Source of the DNA: Bacteroidota bacterium
GTDB lineage: Bacteria > Bacteroidota > Bacteroidia > Bacteroidales > Cfx3-03
Direction: 5' to 3'
Length of the DNA stretch: 64,000 nucleotides
NCBI GenBank assembly: GCA_013390605.1
Contig: JACAUB010000001.1
Location: forward strand, 4,437,516-4,501,515
Below the pieces are notes generated by a model that ran no database searches, had not been told where the DNA came from, and saw only the letters and a program-made list of their open reading frames with translations. Positions 10,231-18,705 of the stretch are shown piece after piece. Within the stretch, counting starts at the first letter, position 1. The number at the start of each line of letters is the position of its first letter. Made by a program: the position numbers and the translations under genes.

Positions 10231-13200
10231 TTACTTAAATGATTGTTCTAGTAATCCATCACCATTCAACTTTAGACGATCGAAATATGTAGGAGTTTGT
10301 TTACCCATATATTTATCCACATACATTTTAGCTAGATATTGACCAAGCATAAACCCATGACCTCTTAATCCTACTAAAAGACCGGCCTCAGGATCAACAA
10401 ACATACGAGGTTCCGTATAGTATCCGGCCCATACAGCCTGAAATCCTACAGAAGAGAGACTTGGGAACCAATTCACAAATATCTCGGACGCAATCTCTAA
10501 AAATTCTTTTGAGTTTACTTTCAGATTTCCGCCTGCTTCTAAAAATTCATTTGCTGGTGAAGCACAACCTATAATCTGCCCTGTTTCAGCTAACTGTTGA
10601 CCATAAACAGCCGAAAATCCTTTATACTTTCTGCGGTCAATAATCATATCCAAAGGACCACCATCTTTTCCCATCATCGGAAGACGTCGAGTAATAAAAG
10701 CTTGATGTTTAACAGGGAATAGCCCTGTTTCTAGACCCAACTGCTTGGTGAATTTTTCAGCTTCAGGCCCCAAGGCATTTACAAAATGGTTGGCGGAATA
10801 TTCAATATACTTTCGCTCATGATCAAGAACCAATACCTTGTATTTGCCACCTTCTTTTCGAACATCCACTAATTGACAATCTTCGAGTAGCTGTCCACCA
10901 TTTTCAATTCCAATACGCCGAATCAAATCAATTACACGTCCCGGAGTTGCCTGCCAACAGTTATTAGTGATTAATGCTGCATTATAAGTCTTACCTAATT
11001 CAGGATTGATATGCGATGAGATCTCTTTTGCAAAATCTTTTGGTTCTATCAGATAGGCATCTGACCATGCTCTGGATTCATCAAGCGCTTTATATGTTTT
11101 TTTATCATGGGCAAACGTAACATACTTTGTTTGTCTAAAGTTTATATCGTGCTTTTTTTGGAGATCCTTAAATATCTCCAGATTATGCAGGGCAATGTCA
11201 GCAATCTCAGGCAAACTAAATGCAGGACGCCCTCCGGCAATATTTCGCCATGAAGCACCCCGTCCATGATTGATCAATATTGGACTAAGTCCCTCTTCAG
11301 CCATATAGCGAAATAGGGCACTGCCTCCAATACCTCCTCCGGCAATTAATACATTTACCTCTCTTTTTTGAAGCGTTGCTCCATTTACATCCACAATAAT
11401 ATTTTCGCGTACATTCTTTGGATACAGCTCACCAATCTCAATTTGATTAGACAGAGGGCCTCTAGGCGTTGCATCACCTACAATCTGAATACCCGAACCC
11501 GCTAGATTTGCCTTTAACCGCTTGATGCATCGCTTACCACGACAAGCTCCCATCCCCAATCGGGTAGTATGCTTTATTTCATCAACCGATATAAATTTCC
11601 GATCACCAATAGTTTTCATAATTTCAGAAAGGCTAACATCATCGCAATGGCAAACATATGTCTCTGTTTTCTGACTATCTTGTGTTGGAGTAAATTCTAT
11701 GGCTTCTGGATAGTTCTCTTTAATAATAAACCCACGAACTTTTATCAACTCTTCGCCATGAAGTGTAATAGAACGAACTCTGGCAACATTGGTCTTGTTG
11801 GGTTTCTTCAAAATCTTTTCAATTATTCCTTCACCAATCTTTTTCCCGGTATTATCTACCAAAAAGACTTCCGAATTTTCGTTTGCAGCATATTCTATCG
11901 GTAAGAACAACCAATCTTTCTTCAGATTATAACCAAAAATAGCTAATCCTGGACACTGGTAAACACAATCCATACAGCCCACACATTTATCAAAATCGAT
12001 AAATGGAACAGTGCTCGTCGAAGTTTTAGTAATAGCGCCATGAGGACAGGCAAACTCACATGGATTACAAGCAAAACCATACAAGCAATCAATCTGAACA
12101 AATGGCTTTTCATTCATCCGCTGAATCGTTGCCTTATGGGGCTCAGGAATTACCCTGATCGGGTGTTGTTGAGAGTCTATATATTCTTTTGAGATAGAAA
12201 GATAATCATCGTACTTATATCTGACATCCATCTCCTGCAATATCTCATAAACAACCTGCTTTCCACGTAGAACAGCACTTGTTCCCTCTCCTATTCTGAT
12301 AGCATCACCAGCACCAAAACAATGACGACCAAATATTTCATATCCTTTAATGAGTAATTGATCATCTGGAACTAGTCCCGTACAAATATTAATAGCATCA
12401 ATACCTTCTATTACCTTCTCTGTACCGGGGACAGCTTTAAAGTCTTTGCACTGTGCTACCACAGCACCAACAATACCATCCCTGTTTTCGTTAGGAATAG
12501 CTTTCAACAGGATATGCGAAGTAAGGATAGGAATAGCCAGACGACGAACACGATTTGCCTGAACCGGAAAACCGCCTTCAAAAGGTTGCGCTTCGATGAT
12601 TGCTTTTACATTAGCACCAGCCTGCATCAGTTGATACGAAGTAAGGTATCCTATATTACCAGCACCTACCGTCAAAATATTTTTACCGAGTAGCGTAAAC
12701 TCACTATTCATCATCTTCTGAACAACTGCGGCTGTATAGACACCCGGCACATCGTCATTTTCAAAAGTCGGCATAAACGGAACTGCACCAGCTGCAACAA
12801 TCATATAGTCAGTATCTACATAATAGATCTCATCCGTTTTAACATTCTTCACAGCAATACGCTTACCATCGAGAATATCCCAAACAGTCGAATTCAGAAA
12901 GATTCCTGTATAATCATCCCCCGCCAGTGTTTTAGCAATATCAAATCCACGCATTCCGCCAAACTTCTTCTCCTTTTCGAAAAAGAAAAACTGGTGTGTC
13001 TGCATTAGAAACTGACCGCCAATCTTATCGTTGTTATCAATAACAATGTTGGAGACTTTATATTGGTTTAATAACTCGCGAGCAGCTAATCCAGCAGGCC
13101 CGGCGCCAATAATTACAACATTTGTTTTAAATACATTAATCGGATCGTTTGTTTTAAATTCAGCAACTGGTGGCTGAAAGTCGTGAGGAATCTCTTGTAC

Positions 13201-13467
13201 CTCACTAATCCCATCAACCTTAGTAATGCAAATTCTTTTTATCTGACCATCAACGAGCATTTCGCAGGCACCACATTTTCCGATACCGCACTCCAGACTC
13301 CTTTCTCTGTTTTTCAAAGAGTGACTGTGTACAGGGAAACCAGCCTGATGGAGCGCTGCTGCAATAGTAAAACCCTCTTGGCCCGACACTTCAATTCCAT
13401 TAAAATGGAAAGAATGTGTGTTTGACTGAGGAATTTCAAGAATGGGATGTTGTTCTATTTTGTTCAT
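10231..13467 (-). CDS. fused FAD/Fe-S amino-acid-type dehydrogenase (HcnABC/opine-oxidase-like)
   Basis: A 1078-residue multidomain redox protein. In order it has: a [2Fe-2S] Fer2_4 domain (Cys60, 65, 68, 80); a pyridine-nucleotide-disulfide oxidoreductase domain with GAGPAG at 121-126 and VGAGNIG near 267-273; a two-cluster 4Fe-4S ferredoxin insert (Cys461/467/470/474 and 495/498/501/505); a BFD-like [2Fe-2S] domain (Cys606, 608, 642, 647); and a C-terminal DAO-type FAD domain (AGGGIGG at 709-715). These correspond to the separate A, B and C subunits of hydrogen-cyanide synthase, opine/octopine oxidase or sarcosine-oxidase-like enzymes. The substrate is probably an amino acid or imino acid, but unidentified. 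An upstream in-frame ATG (13534-13536) lies inside the promoter -7 region, so I place the start at 13467. It is monocistronic. Confidence 0.85.
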   Translation of the reverse strand: MNKIEQHPILEIPQSNTHSFHFNGIEVSGQEGFTIAAALHQAGFPVHSHSLKNRERSLECGIGKCGACEMLVDGQIKRICITKVDGISEVQEIPHDFQPPVAEFKTNDPINVFKTNVVIIGAGPAGLAARELLNQYKVSNIVIDNNDKIGGQFLMQTHQFFFFEKEKKFGGMRGFDIAKTLAGDDYTGIFLNSTVWDILDGKRIAVKNVKTDEIYYVDTDYMIVAAGAVPFMPTFENDDVPGVYTAAVVQKMMNSEFTLLGKNILTVGAGNIGYLTSYQLMQAGANVKAIIEAQPFEGGFPVQANRVRRLAIPILTSHILLKAIPNENRDGIVGAVVAQCKDFKAVPGTEKVIEGIDAINICTGLVPDDQLLIKGYEIFGRHCFGAGDAIRIGEGTSAVLRGKQVVYEILQEMDVRYKYDDYLSISKEYIDSQQHPIRVIPEPHKATIQRMNEKPFVQIDCLYGFACNPCEFACPHGAITKTSTSTVPFIDFDKCVGCMDCVYQCPGLAIFGYNLKKDWLFLPIEYAANENSEVFLVDNTGKKIGEGIIEKILKKPNKTNVARVRSITLHGEELIKVRGFIIKENYPEAIEFTPTQDSQKTETYVCHCDDVSLSEIMKTIGDRKFISVDEIKHTTRLGMGACRGKRCIKRLKANLAGSGIQIVGDATPRGPLSNQIEIGELYPKNVRENIIVDVNGATLQKREVNVLIAGGGIGGSALFRYMAEEGLSPILINHGRGASWRNIAGGRPAFSLPEIADIALHNLEIFKDLQKKHDINFRQTKYVTFAHDKKTYKALDESRAWSDAYLIEPKDFAKEISSHINPELGKTYNAALITNNCWQATPGRVIDLIRRIGIENGGQLLEDCQLVDVRKEGGKYKVLVLDHERKYIEYSANHFVNALGPEAEKFTKQLGLETGLFPVKHQAFITRRLPMMGKDGGPLDMIIDRRKYKGFSAVYGQQLAETGQIIGCASPANEFLEAGGNLKVNSKEFLEIASEIFVNWFPSLSSVGFQAVWAGYYTEPRMFVDPEAGLLVGLRGHGFMLGQYLAKMYVDKYMGKQTPTYFDRLKLNGDGLLEQSFK

Positions 13468-13538
13468 AATTAAGCGGAGAAATATCAAATTGTTTGATTG
13501 GGTTAATTGTTTTGTTTTCAGCCAAATGACCGACACGA

Positions 13539-13571
13539 CAAATTTATGTGATTTTAAATTTTATTATCAAA
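13539..13571 (-). promoter_or_regulatory. promoter of the fused oxidoreductase
   Basis: On the minus strand TTTG (13571-13568), a 21-nt spacer and TAAATTTG (13546-13539) give an almost ideal Bacteroidota promoter. Transcription would start near 13532, which supports the downstream ATG at 13467. Confidence 0.6.
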
Positions 13572-14182
13572 CACTAACGATCACTTTTTTTAAATAAATA
13601 TCGATGTGATCATCATGTTTAGCACATAAAATTGATTCATTATTTAATAATCAATCCTTTATCCTTTAATTTACTCTCATTATAAATTACTTATTATAAA
13701 TAATAACATTCTGCATTATTGCAACCATTAGAAAGAAATCCATAGAAAACATTTTCTAATTCCAATTAAGAGATGAACTTGTTGATAAGAGTCTGATAAT
13801 TATAAAAGCTTCTCACTTAGATCGAAATGACATAGGAAGTTTTGCGGAAGATCATATTTCATCTCCCACTGACATAGAATATCTGATGCCGATTTAAAAC
13901 GCTACCTCCCCATGACGCAGATTTGGAATCTCCATTTTTTAACTACATTATTATAACCTACAACGTTACTCAATATTGTATTAATATTTCTTAAAAAACC
14001 ATATTCCGTACAATAATTTAGAACGCAAAACCGTATTATAAAATAATACGATTGGCACAGATGTTGTAACTTTTTCATCCATTTTCCGTTCAACATTCAT
14101 ACTGAAAACAGAAATAAATCACAATTTTCAAATTTCATATTCGCTTATTATAAATACCGACAAACAAATAAAATCATAAGAG
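13572..14182. other. AT-rich intergenic region, no gene seen
   Basis: About 610 bp with frequent stops in all frames. It contains short A/T-rich inverted repeats, for example TTGATT...AATCAA near 13632-13653, but no convincing gene, RNA or terminator. A 64-codon minus-strand frame at 13902-14096 shows no family resemblance. Confidence 0.5.
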
Positions 14183-14812
14183 ATGAAAACACCAATTTTA
14201 AAATTAAGCCACAAAAAAATGAATAATAAAAAGCTAGGCACACTACTAATGGGCTTAACGCTCTCTCTCCTTCTCTCTTCATGTATAACGCGCCAAGTGC
14301 AAAGAGTTTCTCCCGATCAACAAATAGATATCAGTGGTCGCTGGAACAGTACCGACTCCAAAATTACCGCTGAATCAATGATTAACCAGATATTAATGCA
14401 ATCATGGCTTGAAGACTTCCAAAAAGGAAATAATCGCAAACCAGTTCTGGTTGTGGGTCTGGTATCAAATAAAAGCCACGAACATATTGAATCAGATATC
14501 TTCATTAGTGATCTTGAGAAAACATTTATTGGCACCGGGAAAGTGCGCTTAGTACAGGCTGGCGATAAACGCGAAGAACTTCGTTCCGAAAGAGCTGGTC
14601 AACAAGACTACGCATCCAAAGAAACCATAAAGAAATGGGGGCAAGAGCTAGGTGCCGATTTTATCTTGCAAGGTTCAGTCAATTCAATAGTTGATGGTTT
14701 TAATAAAGAAAAAGTACTATTTTATAAAGTAACCCTTCAACTAACCAACGTAGAGACAAACGAAGTGGTTTGGATGGGCGATAAAGAGATAAAAAAATAT
14801 ATCAGAAACTAA
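14183..14812 (+). CDS. lpoB: LpoB-like outer-membrane lipoprotein
   Basis: LpoB-family lipoproteins activate peptidoglycan synthase PBP1b from the outer membrane in Enterobacteria; the Bacteroidota role is not established. The protein has a signal peptide ending in LLLSSC, a DISGRWNSTDS segment near the mature N-terminus, and the TolB-N-like fold region (PVLVVGLVSNKSHEHIESD...FILQGSVNSIVDG). An alternative start at 14219 (MNNKK) would give a more compact signal peptide. The stop abuts the next gene's ATG, so the two lipoproteins are translationally linked. This pairing with a COG3014-like protein is also seen in Gammaproteobacteria. Confidence 0.85.
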   Translation: MKTPILKLSHKKMNNKKLGTLLMGLTLSLLLSSCITRQVQRVSPDQQIDISGRWNSTDSKITAESMINQILMQSWLEDFQKGNNRKPVLVVGLVSNKSHEHIESDIFISDLEKTFIGTGKVRLVQAGDKREELRSERAGQQDYASKETIKKWGQELGADFILQGSVNSIVDGFNKEKVLFYKVTLQLTNVETNEVVWMGDKEIKKYIRN

Positions 14813-16210
14813 ATGCGGCTCAAAAACCATTTCTGGCTTATTGTTTTTCTACCCTTCCTGCTATCATCGTGTGCTACCTATTATCAAAACAGCATTCGTT
14901 TTCAGGAAAGTGTTCTTAATGGGAACCTTGAAGGAGCACGTAAGGTTCTCAGTAGTGATAAAACAGCCACTCAAAAACGGAATCAACTGCTTTTTCTAAT
15001 GAATGCCGGTTGGATTAATCATGCTACAGGCAACTACAATGAAAGCAATATTGATCTTAATAAAGCCGATAACTTAATAGAAGACCAAGTCAAGAATTTA
15101 GGAACAGAAGCATTGGCCCTAATGACCAACCCCATGGTCAAACCTTATAAAGCCGAAGATTTTGAAAAAGTAATGGTGAACTATTATAAAGCGCTGAATT
15201 ATATAAAACTACATAATTGGGAAGATGCGTTAGTTGAATGCCGTAGAATAAACATAAAACTAAATGAAATAAACGATAAGTATCCTAAAAACAAGAATAG
15301 ATACGCTAATGATGCTTTTGCCAATCTCATGATGGGATTAATCTACGAAGCTTCGGGTGACAATAATAATGCCTTTATTGCTTATCGCAATGCATATGAT
15401 GTTTATGAAAAGCTTTACGCCCCTGAGTTTGGAATATCACCACCTTACCAACTTAAAATGGATATCCTCCGGATGGCAAAGAAACTTAGTTTCGTTGACC
15501 AATACGACTTCTACCATACTAAATTTGGACTTTCTCCCCCTGAAGAGAATGCAGAAGATGGCGAGGTAATCTTTCTCTGGCAAAATGGTTTCGGTCCTGT
15601 AAAAGCGCAAAACAGTATTACTTTCGCCATTATTAAAGGAGAAGGAGGACTCATTAATTTTACCAATACAGATATGGGCATCTCTTTTCCATTTTATGCA
15701 GGCAGCGATAACAATGGGAACTCAGATTTTGGAGACCTCAGTTTTACCAGCGTTGCATTCCCAAAATATCTGGTGCGTCCTCCACTCTTTACCCATGCAA
15801 CCATAAAATCAGAAACCGATTCAGTCAATCTGGAGCTTGCAGAAGATGTGAACGCCATAGCCCTAAAAACACTTCACGATCGTATGCTCAGAGAGATGAG
15901 CAATTCCTTATTGAGGATGGCTTCAAAACAAGCTATGGAACAGGCAGCCCGAAAACAGAATAAATATGCAGGGACACTCATGAGCATCATCAATATGGCT
16001 ACAGAATCTGCTGATACCAGAAACTGGCAAACACTTCCTTTCTCAATAAGTTATGCACGATTAAAACTACCAGCCGGAAAACATAAGCTAACACTTCAAG
16101 CAATGAATGATTCATCAAACTCAAAACAACAAATAATTGAAGTAGAAGTGAAATCAGGCGAAAAACAATTTATCGAGTTTCATCATTTAGAAACTTTACC
16201 CTTGCGCTAA
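14813..16210 (+). CDS. COG3014-like TPR-containing lipoprotein
   Basis: A 465-residue secreted lipoprotein whose signal peptide ends in LLSSC (Cys20). The N-terminal half is helical with TPR-like repeats (residues about 30-230: GWINHATGNYNESNIDL, YYKALNYIKLHNWEDAL, GLIYEASGDNNNAFIAY). The C-terminal half is predicted beta-rich with no recognised catalytic motif. It resembles COG3014 proteins, which accompany LpoB. The start codon follows the lpoB stop with no gap. The function is unknown; an envelope or peptidoglycan role is inferred from the pairing. Confidence 0.7.
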   Translation: MRLKNHFWLIVFLPFLLSSCATYYQNSIRFQESVLNGNLEGARKVLSSDKTATQKRNQLLFLMNAGWINHATGNYNESNIDLNKADNLIEDQVKNLGTEALALMTNPMVKPYKAEDFEKVMVNYYKALNYIKLHNWEDALVECRRINIKLNEINDKYPKNKNRYANDAFANLMMGLIYEASGDNNNAFIAYRNAYDVYEKLYAPEFGISPPYQLKMDILRMAKKLSFVDQYDFYHTKFGLSPPEENAEDGEVIFLWQNGFGPVKAQNSITFAIIKGEGGLINFTNTDMGISFPFYAGSDNNGNSDFGDLSFTSVAFPKYLVRPPLFTHATIKSETDSVNLELAEDVNAIALKTLHDRMLREMSNSLLRMASKQAMEQAARKQNKYAGTLMSIINMATESADTRNWQTLPFSISYARLKLPAGKHKLTLQAMNDSSNSKQQIIEVEVKSGEKQFIEFHHLETLPLR

Positions 16211-16329
16211 CTATAAAAAGTGTTAAAAAATGGGGTAAAACCCACTTAATAAGTCTGTTTTATAGCCGTAATTCTTTCGTTTTGAATAGAAAGAGCTATA
16301 TTCGCAAATCTTTATTGGAAAATTTTACG

Positions 16330-16337
16330 TACCTTTG
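16330..16337 (+). promoter_or_regulatory. -7 box of the glycogen-synthase-like gene
   Basis: TACCTTTG matches TAnnTTTG. It overlaps an upstream in-frame ATG (16339-16341 region), which argues for the downstream start at 16371. Confidence 0.45.
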
Positions 16338-16370
16338 CAATGTCTAAAAAAGGAACACCTTAGATCATCT

Positions 16371-17195
16371 ATGGAAAAACCAAAGGTTCTATTTGTAGCT
16401 CAAGAAATCACTCCTTACCTTAAGGAGAATTCAATGGGCTTGATTGGTCGCCATTTACCGCAAGGTATTCAGGAGAGAGGAAAAGAAATCAGGACTTTTA
16501 TGCCCAGATTTGGCAATATTAACGAACGCAGGAACCAACTGCACGAAGTTATTCGCCTCTCGGGTATGAATCTCATTATTGATGATACCGACCACCCCCT
16601 GATTATCAAAGTTGCCTCGATACAATCAGCACGCATGCAAATTTACTTCATTGATAATGAAGATTATTTTCAGCGAAAATTTACCACAAGAGATAAAAAC
16701 AACAAGTTTTTCAAAGACAATGACGAGCGTGCTATCTTTTTCTCAAGAGGAGTATTAGAAACAGTAAAAAAACTTGGATGGCCTCCTGACATCATCCACT
16801 GTCATGGTTGGATGACCAGTTTGGTTCCGTTGTTTATCAAAACAGCTTACAAAGACAATCCAATGTTTACTGACACAAAAGTGATCTGCTCTATCTATGA
16901 TGATGATTTTACCGAACCTTTAAACAAAGACTTCGCACAAAAAATCAAAATGGACGGCATTCAGGTAAAAGATTTGAAGCACTACAAAAAACCAACCTTT
17001 GTCTCAATGATGAAAGCAGCTATTGATTTTTCTGATGGCGTTATACAAGGTTCTTCTGAAATCAATCAGGAAGTAGCCGAATATATTACCGAATCAGGAA
17101 AAGCCAATCTAGGCTTTTATCCAACAGAAACTTATATGGATGCATATTCTTCATTTTATGATGAAATTCTTGCATCGAAAGGGAGCCAACAATAA
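16371..17195 (+). CDS. truncated glycogen/starch-synthase-like protein (GT5 N-terminal domain only)
   Basis: A 274-residue protein matching only the N-terminal Rossmann domain of GT5 glycogen synthases: KVLFVAQEITPY at the start, the conserved PDIIHCHGW segment near residue 140, and the region for the second helix pair. The entire C-terminal nucleotide-sugar-binding GT-B domain is absent, and the usual KxGG-type loop is replaced (KENSMGLIG). It is therefore unlikely to be a functional glycogen synthase. The same short form recurs in Bacteroidota, so this looks like a family of its own rather than a broken gene. It lies upstream of DUF4270 and glmS. An upstream in-frame start (16335) overlaps the promoter box. 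Confidence 0.75.
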   Translation: MEKPKVLFVAQEITPYLKENSMGLIGRHLPQGIQERGKEIRTFMPRFGNINERRNQLHEVIRLSGMNLIIDDTDHPLIIKVASIQSARMQIYFIDNEDYFQRKFTTRDKNNKFFKDNDERAIFFSRGVLETVKKLGWPPDIIHCHGWMTSLVPLFIKTAYKDNPMFTDTKVICSIYDDDFTEPLNKDFAQKIKMDGIQVKDLKHYKKPTFVSMMKAAIDFSDGVIQGSSEINQEVAEYITESGKANLGFYPTETYMDAYSSFYDEILASKGSQQ

Positions 17196-17222
17196 TCTAT
17201 AACCTTAAAAAATTAAATTGTT

Positions 17223-18572
17223 TTGAACAAGCCCAATTTTCTTACACTAAAAAAGGCTCTCTTTGCTTTGCTTGCTGCACTTGCTATTACGGCCTGTACA
17301 AAAGAACCCGATCTTTTAGGATTAAACCTTACTCCTTCGGGTGATAAGCTAACTGTACTTTTCACAGACACTACTACATTAAATGCTTTTAACTTTCCTA
17401 AAGATACACTTAGAACAAGTGTACTTCCAGGATATACCGGAAGCACTTTAAATACTATGATGGTAGGTGCTATGTACGATTCTACTTTTGGTAAAATCGA
17501 AGCTAGTTATGCAACACAGCTTTGGCTCAGTACCACTAGTCCTGTCATTAACGCCAACCCTGTAACCGACTCAGTTATTTTACAACTACCTTATGCAGGT
17601 TTGTATGGCGATTCAACTTCTTCACAAACGTTGAGAATCTATCAGCTCCTTAATCCATTACGTGGCGATAGCATGTATTATAACAATACCCACGTTTCGA
17701 TATTACCTAATTCTCAGATTTCAGACCTCACTTTTGTCCCTAAGGTAAAAGATAGTGTCACAATTGCCGGAACCAAATATCAACCTTTGTTGCGGATGCG
17801 ACTAAGTAATGCTTTTGGTGATAAGCTTATTAAAAATGGATCGCAATTAACTTCGCAGATCAATTTCCGTAATCTTATCCATGGACTCTACTTCACCATG
17901 AAGCCAAAAACAACCCCCAAAGATGGTTCAATAGTGACGTTTGATTTAACGGGCACCAATGCAGCTCTTAAAGTATATTATCATGATGATGTGTCTACTG
18001 CAGGTGTTATAAGTCTATACGTCGATGGCTCAAACTCCCAACGTTTTGGAAATTTCAATTTCAACAACTTCCAGTTTGCTGACCCATTACTTAAAGCTCA
18101 GCTTGTCGACAAAGACTCTACCAAAGGACAACAGAAACTTTTTCTTTCAGGGTTAAGCTCAAGCGATATCAAAATCACCTTCCCTCATATTCTAAACTAC
18201 CTGCAGAAAGGGAAAACCGGATTTAATGAAGCTTATCTAGTGATTGATGCTCCTTATAAACTCTCTAATAAGAAACCACCTACACAGTTATCGTTATATA
18301 AAATATATACCGATGGAAAAGCATATGCACTCGAGGATCTGACATCTTCAACACCTGCTGCAATATCAGGCGAATACGACACGCTAAAGATGCAATATCG
18401 TTTTACAGTAACAAATTACATCCAAAATATTCTTAAAACAGGGAAGCAAAATTATTACCTGATGTTGGGTATAGCCAATCCTGGAAGAACCCCTTCCGAA
18501 TTGATCATTCCCGGGACAAAATCAGGTAAAAAACGACTACGTTTAGAATTAGTTTATACTAAACCGAAATAA
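17223..18572 (+). CDS. DUF4270 family lipoprotein
   Basis: A 449-residue secreted lipoprotein of the Bacteroidota DUF4270 family. It has a signal peptide with lipobox AITAC (Cys24), then Thr/Ser-rich beta-type sequence throughout. The start is a TTG codon at 17223: there is no in-frame ATG before about residue 79, and starting there would remove the signal peptide. The function is unknown. It sits 27 nt after the glycogen-synthase-like gene and is followed by an intrinsic terminator before glmS. Confidence 0.85.
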   Translation: MNKPNFLTLKKALFALLAALAITACTKEPDLLGLNLTPSGDKLTVLFTDTTTLNAFNFPKDTLRTSVLPGYTGSTLNTMMVGAMYDSTFGKIEASYATQLWLSTTSPVINANPVTDSVILQLPYAGLYGDSTSSQTLRIYQLLNPLRGDSMYYNNTHVSILPNSQISDLTFVPKVKDSVTIAGTKYQPLLRMRLSNAFGDKLIKNGSQLTSQINFRNLIHGLYFTMKPKTTPKDGSIVTFDLTGTNAALKVYYHDDVSTAGVISLYVDGSNSQRFGNFNFNNFQFADPLLKAQLVDKDSTKGQQKLFLSGLSSSDIKITFPHILNYLQKGKTGFNEAYLVIDAPYKLSNKKPPTQLSLYKIYTDGKAYALEDLTSSTPAAISGEYDTLKMQYRFTVTNYIQNILKTGKQNYYLMLGIANPGRTPSELIIPGTKSGKKRLRLELVYTKPK

Positions 18573-18596
18573 TCTTTTTAATTTTTTATATCTTTG

Positions 18597-18643
18597 CTGC
18601 ACTTATTTAGCTAAAAAAGCTCAAATAAGTGCAGTTTTTTTTT
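18597..18643 (+). terminator. intrinsic terminator after the DUF4270 gene
   Basis: CTGCACTTATTT (18597-18608) pairs with AAATAAGTGCAG, with an inner AGCT/AGCT pair, followed by a run of nine T at 18635-18643. Confidence 0.88.
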
Positions 18644-18705
18644 GCTTTATATTTTAAATATTATTATTTTATTTCAATTTATACATTGTCTAAATTATTG
18701 ATTTT

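Noticed and set aside
13902-14096. 64-codon minus-strand frame in the gap before lpoB
   Set aside because: No family resemblance, AT-rich composition, no promoter or ribosome site; probably chance.
16371-17195. Functional glycogen synthase (glgA)
   Set aside because: The C-terminal nucleotide-sugar-binding domain is wholly absent and no downstream frame supplies it.
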